A stretch of DNA of 64,000 nucleotides. It comes from Paenibacillus sp. LHD-38 (lineage in GTDB: Bacteria; Bacillota; Bacilli; Paenibacillales; Paenibacillaceae). Location of the stretch: assembly GCF_031157315.1 (NCBI RefSeq), contig NZ_JAVIFU010000014.1:1-64000 (forward strand), given 5' to 3'. The notes under the pieces are model-generated. The model searched no databases. It was not told where the DNA came from and saw only the letters and a program-made list of their open reading frames with translations. This document shows positions 9,801 to 18,476 of this stretch, in pieces; position 1 is the stretch's first letter, and each line of letters starts with the position of its first letter. The position numbers and the translations under genes are program-made.

Positions 9801-10823
9801 GCAGAGGAAACCATTTTTACAACAGACGGATCTACATTATTTATTGCAGACCAGACAGATTATGTTTCTAATGTGCTTGGGATAGCTAATCTTATTGATT
9901 CCAGTGGAAGAAATCCGGCTGATCTTTTGGCAACGGCAAATGCATTGTTTGATAAAAATTTAGGTACCGTTACGGATTTCCGGCTAAATGGCAGCGGATA
10001 TGGCGCTTACCTTACCTTTGACTTTAAAGAAGGCGGCCAAGCCTTGCTTTCGAAGGTGGAAGTGATCGCAAGGCAGGATGGTTATGCCAACAGAATTAAT
10101 GGCACCGTGGTGCAAGGCTCTAATGACAACGCGACTTGGACGAACATCACGGGTGCAGCATGGAATACAACGGAATGGCAGACGCTTACGATTAACAGCA
10201 CAGTACCCTACCGTTATATCCGAATAACCAATGGAAACAACTGGTATGGGAATATGGCCGAACTACGGTTATATGGCTCTGTTGAATCCACGAACAAAAT
10301 CGAGACGCTTTCGATCAGCTCGGCTCAGAGCCTTAAAAGCAGGATTGTGCCCGGTAATACGGTAAAACTGTCCTTCAAAGCAAAAGAAGCGATCCAAAAC
10401 GTAAAGGTTAAGATTCAAGGCATGGATGCAACGGTTAGTTCTGCCGATAACATCAACTGGACAGCAGAAGCGACCTTGAATCAAGGTACGGCAGCAGGAA
10501 GCGTGAATTTCGCTGTTGATTACAAGGGGCAAAGCGGAGTGGATGGATACCCGGCGACATCTACGACAGACGGTTCCAAGCTGTACATTGTCAATGAGTC
10601 CGATGTGATTCGCAATGTGACTAGCATCGCCAATCTCATGGATTCCACTTCAGGGAGATCTGCAGCAGCAACCTTGTCAATCGTGAATAGTCTTTTTGAC
10701 AGCAATTTAGGTTCGATAACTGATTTCCGTCTGAATGGCACTGGAGCGGGAAGCTATATTACCTTTGACTTTAAGGAAGGCAATCAAGCTTTGCTTTCGA
10801 GTGTGGAGCTGATTGGAAGATAA
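6855..10823 (+). CDS. Large secreted multi-domain lyase-like protein, N-terminal part (ends at premature TAA)
   Basis: The best start is 6855, behind GGGAGGTGAAT; an upstream in-frame ATG at 6759 would add 32 unlikely residues. A signal peptide (KRLLAFVVSICLLATILPLP, cleavage near VSA-AET) is followed by an all-helical domain (residues about 50-490) with NRFMNQHLYSLLGAMSGYIF-like and HVEMGRDQAHGAGDV motifs, resembling alginate-lyase/heparinase-type (alpha/alpha) barrels. Next come a putative-Ig (He_PIG-like) module, a discoidin-like segment, and repeats of an Ig-like unit plus an F5/8 type C unit ending MAELRLYG. The frame stops at TAA 10821-10823 inside the third discoidin unit, while homology continues in the same frame downstream. 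Exported polysaccharide lyase is inferred; substrate unknown. Confidence 0.75.
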   Translation: MMFLKGINFGKWFNKRLLAFVVSICLLATILPLPAEVSAAETTELSIITGYQPIINEVIDESGFKHPGVGLTKDILENLRTQVLAQKEPWSTYFNQMLLSSAASKTVTSSNQSGADPTKPASDAFNSQGFNSRFIADGLKAYTQALLYIVSGDEVYRANAMRIIRIWSQMDPGKYVYFNDAHIHTGIPLNRMVSAAEILRYTSTQNEELEWTEKDVTDFTNNLINPVIETFQHTNDRFMNQHLYSLLGAMSGYIFTGNRDRYNEGVEWFTVNKTAVDQGQNGAIKALFRLVDTNILTGEEVDPPVVQHVEMGRDQAHGAGDVTNVEILSRLLLAQETKVDPVQGTVSTAPNAVGPYEFLDNRILKAADYFARYMIGHDTPWIPVAARTDVNGSPTIVYKQLAGGYRGRIGGNVYDLYYYYKYTAGLNMETEAPYFTEMFAKRLPFYWESPDGGGDYWLYIPEEAEAEGTQNIPKAITNPDLREIEDRYTKLDSHSTTKLEGDTTFAQITATEEGSRIAFVGAGSGERTIAFKIRTSGVAKMEVFGDTVTLPDTKGQWRYISYAFNNFQGLGDLVYFNIKGAGTTVDIDHIHLKAGVQLTPPVFTAGNEPLSLFTYLGSTNAVHFDFSATDAGTTDVVTYQADHLPVGAEFDETTGALSWSPTQAGTYSFVVGASDGTSVTTRDVTIVVANDRQSAVNAVTAPYHADTLYITSTLDHYHNVYADVMNQISSASDEVFYQKLFDLNHAVQSLQVLTPLMEDGSVNFTNMFVSSTMGNAVPNWLDGTNDSFVGFFTAQDRTHYMDLGPNYKISANAFELQVRASFPERIGGVAMFGSNDKVNWTRLTPGLTTVTEEMQRLEVQAGLEYEQYRFLKMQMIEPSSTMLEVAEFRIFGQRHETVNKLESVSVSSDQSLKNRIVPGDTIRLSFKSTEMINHVNVNIQGQTIAASTVDNINWTATFVTDQSVQTGTMKFMINYKTAAGMDAEETIFTTDGSTLFIADQTDYVSNVLGIANLIDSSGRNPADLLATANALFDKNLGTVTDFRLNGSGYGAYLTFDFKEGGQALLSKVEVIARQDGYANRINGTVVQGSNDNATWTNITGAAWNTTEWQTLTINSTVPYRYIRITNGNNWYGNMAELRLYGSVESTNKIETLSISSAQSLKSRIVPGNTVKLSFKAKEAIQNVKVKIQGMDATVSSADNINWTAEATLNQGTAAGSVNFAVDYKGQSGVDGYPATSTTDGSKLYIVNESDVIRNVTSIANLMDSTSGRSAAATLSIVNSLFDSNLGSITDFRLNGTGAGSYITFDFKEGNQALLSSVELIGR

Positions 10824-12608
10824 GAGAGTAATCTATTCAGCAGAATAAAGTATACCGTAATCCAAGGTTCCAACGATAATACGAACTGGACTGATCTTAC
10901 AACAGCAGCTATAGCATCAGGAGATTGGCAAAGCTTCCCGGTCAGCAGCAAAGTGCCATACCGTTATATCCGTGTATACAATTGGAGTAATTGGTTTGGA
11001 AATATGGCTGAACTGAGATTGCATGGGGTTGTAAAAGCGGCTGACCTGACGCCTCCGGTGACAACGGATGATGCACCGGAATGGGCTGACAAGGATACCA
11101 AGGTAACCTTCAATGCCGCTGATGCGGGTTCCGGTGTTGCGGTGACCTATTTCACAGTAGACGGGGGGGCGCAGCAAACCGGGAACTCGGTTACTTTGAC
11201 CAGCGAGGGAGCGCATACGTTAGTATACTGGAGCGTTGACTGGGCAGGCAATGTGGAACAGCCGCATACGGCTGCGGTGATCATTGACAAGACGGTCGCA
11301 TCTGTAAATCCTGAAGTACCTAACGGAAGTAACGGATGGTATACCGTGCCCGTAACGGTGACGTTGTTGGACTACGGGAATGTGCAGTACAGCGTGGACG
11401 GCGGAAGCAGCTGGGGCGTTTACGACGCGCCTGTCACCTTGGGACAGGAAGGAGCGAACCGAATGCTGTATCGTCCTATAACTGTAACGGGTTCTGTTAA
11501 TCCGAAGTCGGTGGAGGTGAAGATCGATCTGACCGCGCCTCAAGTGGAAATGATCGGAGAAGCGTCGTATACGATTGATCAGACGGTCAACATTACATGC
11601 AGCGCAGCCGACACCGTATCCGGCGTCACTTACTCACCATGCGGCGCACCGCTCGCGGATATCAAGGCGTATACGCTGGAGCCGGGTGTTCACAGCGTAA
11701 CGGCGGAAGCGGAAGATGCGGCGGGACACCGCGGGTTGGCTGAACATTCGTATAGCGTATATGCGACATTCGACAGCCTATCTGCGCTGACCGGGACATT
11801 CGCGGCAGAAACCGGCGCACTGGATTCAGAAAGCGTAGTAAACTCACTGAAGCAGCAGCTGGCTAACGCCAAAGCGAAAGCCGAGCAGCGCAAAGGTGCG
11901 GAAGCCCGTTCACTGCTGCAAGCGTATACCTTGGAAGTGAACAAGCAAAGCGGCAAAGTATTCACGCCCGAACAAGCCGCGGCACTGACACGCTGGGCAC
12001 AGTGGCTGCATGATGTAACTCCGCTTGCAGGCGGAGCACCGGGGAAACCGGTACTGTCCGACAACAATGGACACGACACGGGATTGAAAGACGGCAGCTA
12101 TACCGTTGCCTTGAATCTGTGGTGGGGGAACAACGGTACTGAATTCAAGCTGTACGAGAACGGCGTGTTGATCCATACAAAGACGTTGACGGACAGCTCG
12201 CCGAATGCGCAGACCGTGCAAACGGATATTACGGGCAAAGCGAACGGAACATACACGTACACTTGTGAGCTGGCGAACAGCTTCGGCATGACAGCATGCG
12301 ACCCGCTTGTCGTCACCGTCACCGACGCTGCGCCGGGTAAGGCAGTATTGTCCCACGACAACTGGGACGGGGATGGGAATTACGGCGTCACGATGAATCT
12401 ATGGTGGGGAACGAATGGTTCGGAATACCGACTATACGAGAATGGAGTAGTGATCGATACGCAGACGCTGAGCGCAGCGACGCCTGCCGCCCAGAAGGCG
12501 GTCACGAATATTTCCGGCAAGGCGGCGGGTGTATACGAGTATCGTGCCGAATTGGTCAATGCGTCCGGCGAGACGTCCAGCGAGAAGATCACCGTAACCG
12601 TCAAGTAA
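10824..12608 (+). pseudogene. C-terminal continuation of the same secreted protein after an in-frame stop
   Basis: Reading straight on from the TAA in the same frame gives [20 protein letters not shown] and PYRYIRVYN, matching the previous discoidin repeat (GTVVQGSNDNATW, PYRYIRITN) position for position. Only the stop codon interrupts it; no base is missing. The rest encodes Ig-like modules ([20 protein letters not shown]), a helical FIMAH-like segment ([20 protein letters not shown]), and two related C-terminal modules with [18 protein letters not shown] and [18 protein letters not shown], as in chitinase-associated sugar-binding units. No ribosome site or credible start precedes it. Without readthrough or a sequencing error the protein loses these wall or sugar-binding modules. 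Confidence 0.8.
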
Positions 12609-12650
12609 GAAAGTTGACCGGTGCTGCGGGGAGTAAGTAACTGATCAAGA

Positions 12651-12687
12651 AGAGTGCCTCTTTCCATACGGAATGAGGCACTTTTTG
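12651..12687 (+). terminator. Intrinsic terminator of the large secreted gene
   Basis: AGTGCCTC pairs with GAGGCACT across a 14-nt loop and is followed by T5. It lies about 42 bp after the stop at 12608. Confidence 0.85.
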
Positions 12688-12812
12688 CGTGCGGTGTGTA
12701 TTCATCAAAAAAGGTTAAGGAAACAACAGATTTGCGCCAAAAAATCAAGCGGCATGAGCAAAGGCGGCTGCGAAATTATTAAAAGTGTTGATGCCTCATT
12801 ATGCTCGAGAAC

Positions 12813-12860
12813 CAAAAAAAAGCCGGAGAATCCCCTGTTGAGCAGGGACATTCTCCGGCG
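12813..12860 (-). terminator. Intrinsic terminator of the tetR-MMPL operon
   Basis: On the minus strand GCCGGAGAAT pairs with ATTCTCCGGC, with an inner CCTG/CAGG stem, and is followed by a T-rich tract (the A run at 12814-12821 on the plus strand). It stands about 40 bp after the MMPL stop. Between it and the plus-strand terminator nothing gene-like is seen. Confidence 0.85.
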
Positions 12861-12899
12861 TTCATTATTTGCTGCTCATTATCTTCTTCAAGAAAGGAA

Positions 12900-15251
12900 T
12901 CAGTAAGCCCGACTAGGGTTAGTCTTGATGTCAGCGGAGCTTTCCTGGTCCTTCAGTTCTGCAAGCAGCTTATCGCCTTCGACGTCCAGATTCGGCAGCA
13001 TGCGGTCTAACCATTTCGGAAGCCACCAAGCTTTATCTCCGAAGACCGCCATGACTGCTGGTACGAGCGCCATGCGGACGATGAAGGCGTCAATAAGGAT
13101 GCCAATCGCCAGCGCAAAACCGATCTGTTTGATCATGATATCATGAGCAAAAATAAAGCCGGCGAAGACGGATACCATAATCACGGCTGCGGCTACAACA
13201 ACGCGGCTGGCCTGATTGTATCCGTGAACGATGCTCTCCGTTCCACGATGACCATGGACGTAAGACTCGCGCATGGAGCTGACCAGGAAGACCTGATAAT
13301 CCATCGCCAGCCCGTAAAGAATGCCGGTAACCATAATCGGCATAAAGCTAAGCAGCGGGCCGCCGGTATCAAAGCCGAAGAGGGAGTGAAGCCATCCCCA
13401 TTGGTACACGGCCGTAGTAATCCCGAAGGTGGCGAGTACACTGAGAAGAAAACCGACCGTAGCTTTGAGCGGAACGATGACCGAGCGAAATACGAGCAGC
13501 AGAATAATTAGCGAGAGGATAACGATAATGCCGACGTAGAGTGGGAATACCTCTGCCAGCTTTGACGACATATCGATGTTGATCGCGGTGAATCCAGTAA
13601 CTCCTATCGTGACATCATTCGTCAGCGCCATGCTCGAATCGGAAGCCCGAATCACATGCACTAGGTTTTTGGTCTCTGTGTCCGTCGGTCCTGTTTTTGG
13701 GATGAGGCTAATAATCGCCATATCTCCGTTTTTGTTAACGCCCATAGGCGTTACTACTGAAACATTGTCATTCTGCTGAAGCTCTTGAACCAGCCCGCCC
13801 AGCGTCTCCATCGTTATGGCGTCCGAGGAATCTTGCGGCTGGGCAACTAGGAGCAGCGGGCCATTGAAGCCTTCGCCGAAACCGCTTGAAATGGCGTCGT
13901 AGCTCTGTCTTGATGGAGTGTCCAAGTTCGCCGTTGCACCCGATGGGATGCCCATTTCCATATTTGCGACCGGGAGCGCTGCTGCGCCAAGTATAACAAT
14001 GACGCCAACAATAATAAGCCAACGGCCCTTCGAAACGTCCGTTACCCAGCGGTGTGAGAATCCATGAGAAATTTTATTCGTTTGGCTGCTGCTCTTCGTG
14101 CGCGCTTTTGCCGAGCAGATGCGTTCACCTAGCAGGCCTAGCAGAGCCGGCAGCAGGGTAAGTGCAACCAGAACGTTGACGAGGACGGCCAACGCGGCAA
14201 CAAGGGCCATCGCGGACAAAAAGCCAATCCCAATCACAAGCATGCCGCACAAGGCAATGATAACGGTCAAGCCAGCGAAAAACACGGCGCTCCCGGCGGT
14301 GCCGACTGCTCTGCTAGCTGCTTCACGAGCGCTTAGTCCCTGATCGAGAATCATGCGGCGCTGACGGTTCACGATGAACAGCGAGTAGTCGATTCCGACG
14401 GCAAGCCCGACCATAAGCGCCAGAACAGGCGTGAGGTCGGTCATATGGATGAATTTCGAGAAGGCATATGCCCCTCCTACGCTTATCCCTACTCCCATTA
14501 GAGCGGTCAGAAGCGGCAAGCCTGCAGCAACTACCGAACCGAGAGTCATGAAAAGCACAACGGCGGCGACGGCAATACCGATTGCTTCAGTCGAACCAAT
14601 TGCAGGCTTGGTCGAAAGCGAGTCGCTGGGTAATGCGGTAATACCAGTCTGCTGGGTGGCCATGACAGCATCGATTACGGAATCGGGGACCGATTCCGGC
14701 AGCGACATTTGCTGAACGGTGAATTGGAATTGGAACAGGGCGACGCTGCCGTCAGATGCAAGCATCACGCCAGGAACCGGAACACCGTCCACCATCATCG
14801 GGCCGTAAGGAGGCAATTCGCCTGCTGTTCCTTGAGCGGACCCGGCAGCGGCTTCCCCTTGCGCAGTCTGGCTGCCTTGCGCAGCCGCGTCGGTCATCGA
14901 TGCTCCGGCTTGTGCAGCCAGTTCGATCGGATTAATAACATACTCAAGTTTGTATACCTCGTTAACAGCTTCGCTTATAGAGGTCAAACGCTCCGGCGTG
15001 TCCAAACGCTCGCCCTTTGGGACCGTAAACACGATACTGGCTTGACCGCCCGAAGCTTCCGGCAGCTCTGCCGATAACTGATCTAACACCTTCTGCGATT
15101 CCGTGCCCTCAATTTTCATATCGGAACTGACATGTATTCCGTTGACCCCGAGCAGGGCGAGCACAACTCCGAGGATCGCGATCCAACTGACAATGAAATA
15201 CCATGGCCTGGTATAGGCTGACTTGCCTAATCTGTACAGGAAAGTTGACAT
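12900..15251 (-). CDS. MMPL-family (RND superfamily) exporter
   Basis: The 783-residue protein has the MMPL layout: an N-terminal membrane segment (WYFIVSWIAILGVVLALLG), a large external domain (residues about 40-200), five or so membrane segments, a second external domain and a second membrane block. The two diagnostic motifs are GIDYSLFIVNRQR and AMDYQVFLVSSMRE, which hold the proton-relay Asp-Tyr pair. It exports hydrophobic molecules, lipids or drugs using the proton gradient; the actual substrate is unknown. It lies 47 bp behind a TetR gene on the same strand, so the pair forms an operon under local repression. A strong terminator follows. Confidence 0.92.
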   Translation of the reverse strand: MSTFLYRLGKSAYTRPWYFIVSWIAILGVVLALLGVNGIHVSSDMKIEGTESQKVLDQLSAELPEASGGQASIVFTVPKGERLDTPERLTSISEAVNEVYKLEYVINPIELAAQAGASMTDAAAQGSQTAQGEAAAGSAQGTAGELPPYGPMMVDGVPVPGVMLASDGSVALFQFQFTVQQMSLPESVPDSVIDAVMATQQTGITALPSDSLSTKPAIGSTEAIGIAVAAVVLFMTLGSVVAAGLPLLTALMGVGISVGGAYAFSKFIHMTDLTPVLALMVGLAVGIDYSLFIVNRQRRMILDQGLSAREAASRAVGTAGSAVFFAGLTVIIALCGMLVIGIGFLSAMALVAALAVLVNVLVALTLLPALLGLLGERICSAKARTKSSSQTNKISHGFSHRWVTDVSKGRWLIIVGVIVILGAAALPVANMEMGIPSGATANLDTPSRQSYDAISSGFGEGFNGPLLLVAQPQDSSDAITMETLGGLVQELQQNDNVSVVTPMGVNKNGDMAIISLIPKTGPTDTETKNLVHVIRASDSSMALTNDVTIGVTGFTAINIDMSSKLAEVFPLYVGIIVILSLIILLLVFRSVIVPLKATVGFLLSVLATFGITTAVYQWGWLHSLFGFDTGGPLLSFMPIMVTGILYGLAMDYQVFLVSSMRESYVHGHRGTESIVHGYNQASRVVVAAAVIMVSVFAGFIFAHDIMIKQIGFALAIGILIDAFIVRMALVPAVMAVFGDKAWWLPKWLDRMLPNLDVEGDKLLAELKDQESSADIKTNPSRAY

Positions 15252-15298
15252 AGGTTAATGCTTCTCCTTTGCATGTAGAAATAAAGTGAGGTAATGAA

Positions 15299-15916
15299 CT
15301 AGAATCCGTTACGCAAGTAACCGAACATGGTGTCTAAATAGTGATCGAGCGTAATAGCCTCTGGGGTTTCGGCGGCTGATTGACCTGGAAGCAGCACGTT
15401 CAGGCTGCCGTCAAGCAATGGCAGCACGGCTCCGTAAACAGCACCGACGAGAAGGTGGATGTACCCCTCGGGATAACGTCCATGGGATAATCCGCTCAAT
15501 GTCTCCTGAGCGGATATTTGCAAACGGCGCAGTCCGCTGAGGATGTATGGCTCAAGTGACGGGTACTGCTTCGAGAGCGATACAAGCTGTTGTAATTTCA
15601 CGAAATGCTCTGCTGTCAGCTGCATCTTCATCAAATGGTACAGGATCTCAAGCGGGGAAATGTCCTCGTTTAAGCGTGCAATCCAATCCTCAATTTCATC
15701 GGCGCCTTTGAAGATAAGAGCTGCCGACGCTACCGCTTCCTCCTTGCAGGAGTAGTGGTTCGCGAACGTTCTTCTGGAGTAACCAGCGTACTGCACGACA
15801 TCCTCGACGACGAAGCCGTCCATCCCCTTTTCCAGAGCTAGAGCAAACGCTGCCTCGGCAAGCGCATTCGCGGTTGCTTCCCTTTTGATATCGCGTAAGC
15901 TTTGTTTGTTCATCAT
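15299..15916 (-). CDS. TetR-family repressor of the MMPL exporter
   Basis: The 205-residue protein has the TetR N-terminal helix-turn-helix: ANALAEAAFALALEKGMDGF, then VEDVVQYAGYSRRTFANHY with the recognition helix. The C-terminal 140 residues are a helical ligand-binding domain without a recognised subfamily. Two consecutive ATG codons are available. It is the first gene of the tetR-MMPL operon, so autoregulation is likely. A perfect 14-bp palindrome lies between its ribosome site and start codon, and a 7-1-7 inverted repeat lies further upstream, both fitting operators for this protein. Confidence 0.9.
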   Translation of the reverse strand: MMNKQSLRDIKREATANALAEAAFALALEKGMDGFVVEDVVQYAGYSRRTFANHYSCKEEAVASAALIFKGADEIEDWIARLNEDISPLEILYHLMKMQLTAEHFVKLQQLVSLSKQYPSLEPYILSGLRRLQISAQETLSGLSHGRYPEGYIHLLVGAVYGAVLPLLDGSLNVLLPGQSAAETPEAITLDHYLDTMFGYLRNGF

Positions 15917-15918
15917 AT

Positions 15919-15932
15919 AACGCTTAAGCGTT
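15919..15932. promoter_or_regulatory. Palindromic operator between ribosome site and start of tetR
   Basis: AACGCTTAAGCGTT is a perfect 14-bp palindrome. On the minus strand it sits directly after GAGGTG and before TATATG, so a bound repressor or an RNA hairpin here would block translation or elongation of the tetR-MMPL message. Confidence 0.55.
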
Positions 15933-15988
15933 CACCTCTTTTCAGATAGACTGGAAGCTTTTTCAAATATAAATCCATATCTATATTA

Positions 15989-16020
15989 TTGCCCAATGGG
16001 CAATGATGCACAATGAGCAA
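15989..16020. promoter_or_regulatory. Tandem inverted-repeat operator in the tetR/marR divergent region
   Basis: TTGCCCA-A-TGGGCAA (15989-16003) is a perfect 7-1-7 inverted repeat. A degenerate second copy, GCACAATGAGCAA (16008-16020), follows 17 bp on. The form fits a TetR-type double site and it lies just upstream of an A/T-rich stretch that could hold the minus-strand -10. Confidence 0.5.
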
Positions 16021-16074
16021 GTTGTTACGGATTTGTGGCGTTGAGGGGCAAAGTTAGACAAAGAGTAAAAAAAA

Positions 16075-16138
16075 GTCGGGAAAGTACTATCAAGTAGTCG
16101 TAATTATGTTAGTTAACTAACAAGTATTGTGATAAAAT
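16075..16138 (+). promoter_or_regulatory. GTCG-repeat promoter element, copy 1 (marR/ABC cassette 1)
   Basis: Half-site 1 GTCGGGAAAGTAC starts at 16075 and half-site 2 GTCGTAATTATGTTAG at 16097 (22 bp apart; all other copies are 23). The GTTAG starts at 16108 and the -10 TAAAAT at 16133, exactly 25 bp later. The GTTAG is also the left arm of a perfect palindrome GTTAGTTAACTAAC (16108-16121), a likely MarR operator covering the -35 region. Confidence 0.65.
16108..16121. promoter_or_regulatory. MarR operator candidate GTTAG-N4-CTAAC
   Basis: GTTAGTTAACTAAC is a perfect 14-bp palindrome lying between the -35 and -10 regions of the marR promoter. The same arms with a different 4-nt spacer occur at 25080-25093 in front of the paralogous marR gene. 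Confidence 0.6.
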
Positions 16139-16180
16139 GAGGAAAAAGCAGAATTTTGATAGGTAAAAGGAGGGGCAAAG

Positions 16181-16615
16181 ATGGACGTTGACCGATCGGT
16201 TGCGCTGGAGCTCAGAACGTTAAGAAATATGTTGAAAAGACAGGTTGACGGGTTTATTAATCAAAAATACGCAGATCAGTTGACAGGCATGCACGGATGG
16301 GCGTTGAAGTACTTTGTTGATAACCGAGACAAAGAGATTTTTCAACGCGATTTCGAAAACGAGTTCTCGATTCGTCGTTCGACGGCGAGTAAAATTTTAC
16401 AGTTGATGGAGAAAAACAATCTCATTACGAGACAAGCGGTTCCCTACGATGCGCGATTAAAGAGGATTATGCTTACGCCTAAGGCCATCGAGTTCCATGA
16501 AACCATTATAGGGAAATACGTTGAATTGGAGCATGAATTGAAGAAGGGCTTGTCGCGAGAGGAACTGGATACGTTTTTCGCTGTCTTGGATAAAATCAAA
16601 AACAATTTGGAGTAG
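16181..16615 (+). CDS. MarR-family regulator of ABC exporter cassette 1
   Basis: The 144-residue protein is a winged-helix MarR: LTGMHGWALKYF, then IFQRDFENEFSIRRSTASKI with the recognition helix and NNLITRQAVPYDARLKRIML as the wing containing the conserved DxR. AGGAGGGGCAAAG precedes the ATG. It lies 97 bp before a heterodimeric ABC exporter and is closely related to the 25110 product, which has the same arrangement. Autorepression through GTTAG-N4-CTAAC is inferred. A similar site (16659-16672) precedes the ABC gene. Confidence 0.9.
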   Translation: MDVDRSVALELRTLRNMLKRQVDGFINQKYADQLTGMHGWALKYFVDNRDKEIFQRDFENEFSIRRSTASKILQLMEKNNLITRQAVPYDARLKRIMLTPKAIEFHETIIGKYVELEHELKKGLSREELDTFFAVLDKIKNNLE

Positions 16616-16658
16616 CAGTCGTCAGTGTTGTCGGGACGGCTTTAATTAAAGTAATATT

Positions 16659-16672
16659 GTTAGTAAGCTTAC
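16659..16672. promoter_or_regulatory. Second MarR-like site before the ABC exporter
   Basis: GTTAG-TAAG-CTTAC matches the GTTAG-N4-CTAAC pattern with one mismatch; its centre GTAAGCTTAC is itself a perfect palindrome. It lies 41 bp before the exporter start, where it could control the ABC genes separately from marR. Confidence 0.4.
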
Positions 16673-16712
16673 AGTTCCATTGCTAACTACAAGGAGAAGG
16701 AGCGTTGGGTAG

Positions 16713-18476
16713 ATGCTTAAGATTTTAAAGTATTTTAATCCGAAAAATGTTTGGTTTATTCTCATTAGCACCGCGTTTATCGTGTTCCAGGTGTGGCTCG
16801 ATCTGAAGCTTCCCGATTATTTGGCCGAAATTACGAAGCTGGTGCAGACAGAAGGCAACTCCTTGAGCGAGGTGTGGGAGCCGGGCGCCTATATGCTGCT
16901 GTGTGCGATCGGGAGCTTACTTGCTTCCTTCATCGTCGTCTATCTCGTCGCGCAGAGCGCTGCGTCGCTCGCCAAGAGGCTTAGGAGCCTGCTCTTCGAC
17001 AAGGTCGAATCGTTTTCGATGGCCGAGATGAACCAATTCTCTACGGCGAGCCTAATTACACGCTCCACGAACGATATTACGCAAGTGCAAACGATCGTGG
17101 CCATGGGGCTGCAGGTCATGATCAAGGCGCCGATTCTAGCCGTTTGGGCGATTGTGAAAATCTCCAGCAAGAGCTGGCAATGGACGCTTTCGTCCGGCAT
17201 TTCGGTTGCGATGCTTCTGTTCATGATCGCGATCATCATCTTTTTCGCCATGCCGAAGTTCAGAGCGATTCAAGGATTAACGGATCAATTGAACCGGGTA
17301 ACGAGGGAAGGGTTGACCGGACTGCGAGTCATTCGTGCCTATAACGCGGGACCGAGCCATGAAGCGAAGTTCGATCATGCGAATCGGGAATTAACCGATG
17401 CGAATCTGTTCACCAGCCGATTAATGGCGTTAATGATGCCTGTAATGAGTCTCATCATGAGTGGATTAAGCTTGGCAATCTATTGGATCGGCGGCTATCT
17501 GATCGCTGGGGCGGATACGTCGGCAAGACTTGGCTTGTTCAGCGACATGGTCATCTTCTCTTCTTATGCGATGCAGATCGTCATGGCCTTCATAATGCTT
17601 TCGATGGTCTTCTTCATGCTGCCGAGGGCGTCAGTCTCCGCTAAGCGCGTTATGGAAGTGTTAAATAGTGAACCAAGCATCAGGGATGGCAGTATGAAAT
17701 CGCCATATGGCGCGAAGGCCGGAGAGATTGAATTCCGGAATGTCAGCTTCAAGTATGCGGATTCGGATGAATATGTACTTAGGGACATCAGCTTCGTTGC
17801 GCGCAGGGGCGAGACGGTTGCATTCATCGGCTCGACGGGCAGCGGTAAGAGTACGCTGCTGAACTTAATTCCGAGATTTTATGACGTGTCGGACGGAGAG
17901 GTGCTCGTCCATGGGTTGAACGTGAAAGAGTACGCGCTGAGGGATTTGCATAACAAGCTCGGCTACGTTCCTCAGAAAACTGTATTGTTCAGTGGAACCG
18001 TGACGACCAACGTCGCCTATGGCGATAACGGGCGAGCAGCAGGCTCGGCCGGCGATGTGAAGAAAGCGGTTGCGATCGCCAAGGGTGAGGAGTTCGTCGA
18101 GAAGCTGGAAGGCGGGTATGAGGGGAGCATCTCGCAAGGCGGCTCGAACTTGTCCGGTGGACAGAAGCAGCGGTTATCCATCGCACGAGCTGTATTCCGT
18201 AAGCCTGACATTTACATTTTCGACGATTCCTTCTCTGCGCTTGATTACAAGACAGACCGTCAGCTGCGCTCCATGCTGAAGCAAGAAACAGCTGGCGCTA
18301 CCAGCCTGATTGTGGGGCAGCGAATCGGAACGATCAAGGAAGCCGATCTCATACTCGTTCTCGACGAAGGCAAGATCGTAGGAAGAGGCACGCATCAAGA
18401 GCTGCTTCAGACCTGCGAGGTATATCGTCAGATCGCGAACTCTCAGTTATCGAAGGAGGAGCTTGAAATTGGCTAA
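16713..18476 (+). CDS. ABC exporter half-transporter, degenerate-site subunit (cassette 1)
   Basis: The 587-residue protein has six membrane segments (residues about 15-310) and a C-terminal ATPase. Walker A is GSTGSGKST, signature LSGGQKQRLSIARA. The Walker B end is IFDDSFSALD, with Asp in place of the catalytic Glu, and the H-loop reads VGQRIGTIK, with Gln in place of His. It therefore supplies the non-hydrolysing site of a heterodimer, as in BmrC/TmrA-type exporters. The partner starts inside its last codons. AAGGAG lies 10 nt before the ATG. Role: drug, lipid or peptide export under MarR control; substrate unknown. Confidence 0.92.
   Translation: MLKILKYFNPKNVWFILISTAFIVFQVWLDLKLPDYLAEITKLVQTEGNSLSEVWEPGAYMLLCAIGSLLASFIVVYLVAQSAASLAKRLRSLLFDKVESFSMAEMNQFSTASLITRSTNDITQVQTIVAMGLQVMIKAPILAVWAIVKISSKSWQWTLSSGISVAMLLFMIAIIIFFAMPKFRAIQGLTDQLNRVTREGLTGLRVIRAYNAGPSHEAKFDHANRELTDANLFTSRLMALMMPVMSLIMSGLSLAIYWIGGYLIAGADTSARLGLFSDMVIFSSYAMQIVMAFIMLSMVFFMLPRASVSAKRVMEVLNSEPSIRDGSMKSPYGAKAGEIEFRNVSFKYADSDEYVLRDISFVARRGETVAFIGSTGSGKSTLLNLIPRFYDVSDGEVLVHGLNVKEYALRDLHNKLGYVPQKTVLFSGTVTTNVAYGDNGRAAGSAGDVKKAVAIAKGEEFVEKLEGGYEGSISQGGSNLSGGQKQRLSIARAVFRKPDIYIFDDSFSALDYKTDRQLRSMLKQETAGATSLIVGQRIGTIKEADLILVLDEGKIVGRGTHQELLQTCEVYRQIANSQLSKEELEIG

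Noticed and set aside
10953..12608. Independent gene starting at 10953
   Set aside because: The frame is the uninterrupted continuation of the upstream protein, begins in the middle of a discoidin repeat, and has no ribosome site.
16075..16138. GTCG elements as promoters of an alternative (ECF) sigma factor
   Set aside because: The -10 hexamers (TATGAT, TATACT, TAAAAT, TATTAT) are ordinary SigA type, and the doubled half-site with 23-bp spacing fits an activator better. No sigma-factor gene is in the window.
16630..16663. An additional GTCG element before the first ABC exporter gene
   Set aside because: GTCGGGACGG at 16630 is 29 bp, not 34, from the next GTTAG, and there is no second GTCG half-site. 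Only the MarR-type palindrome is supported here.
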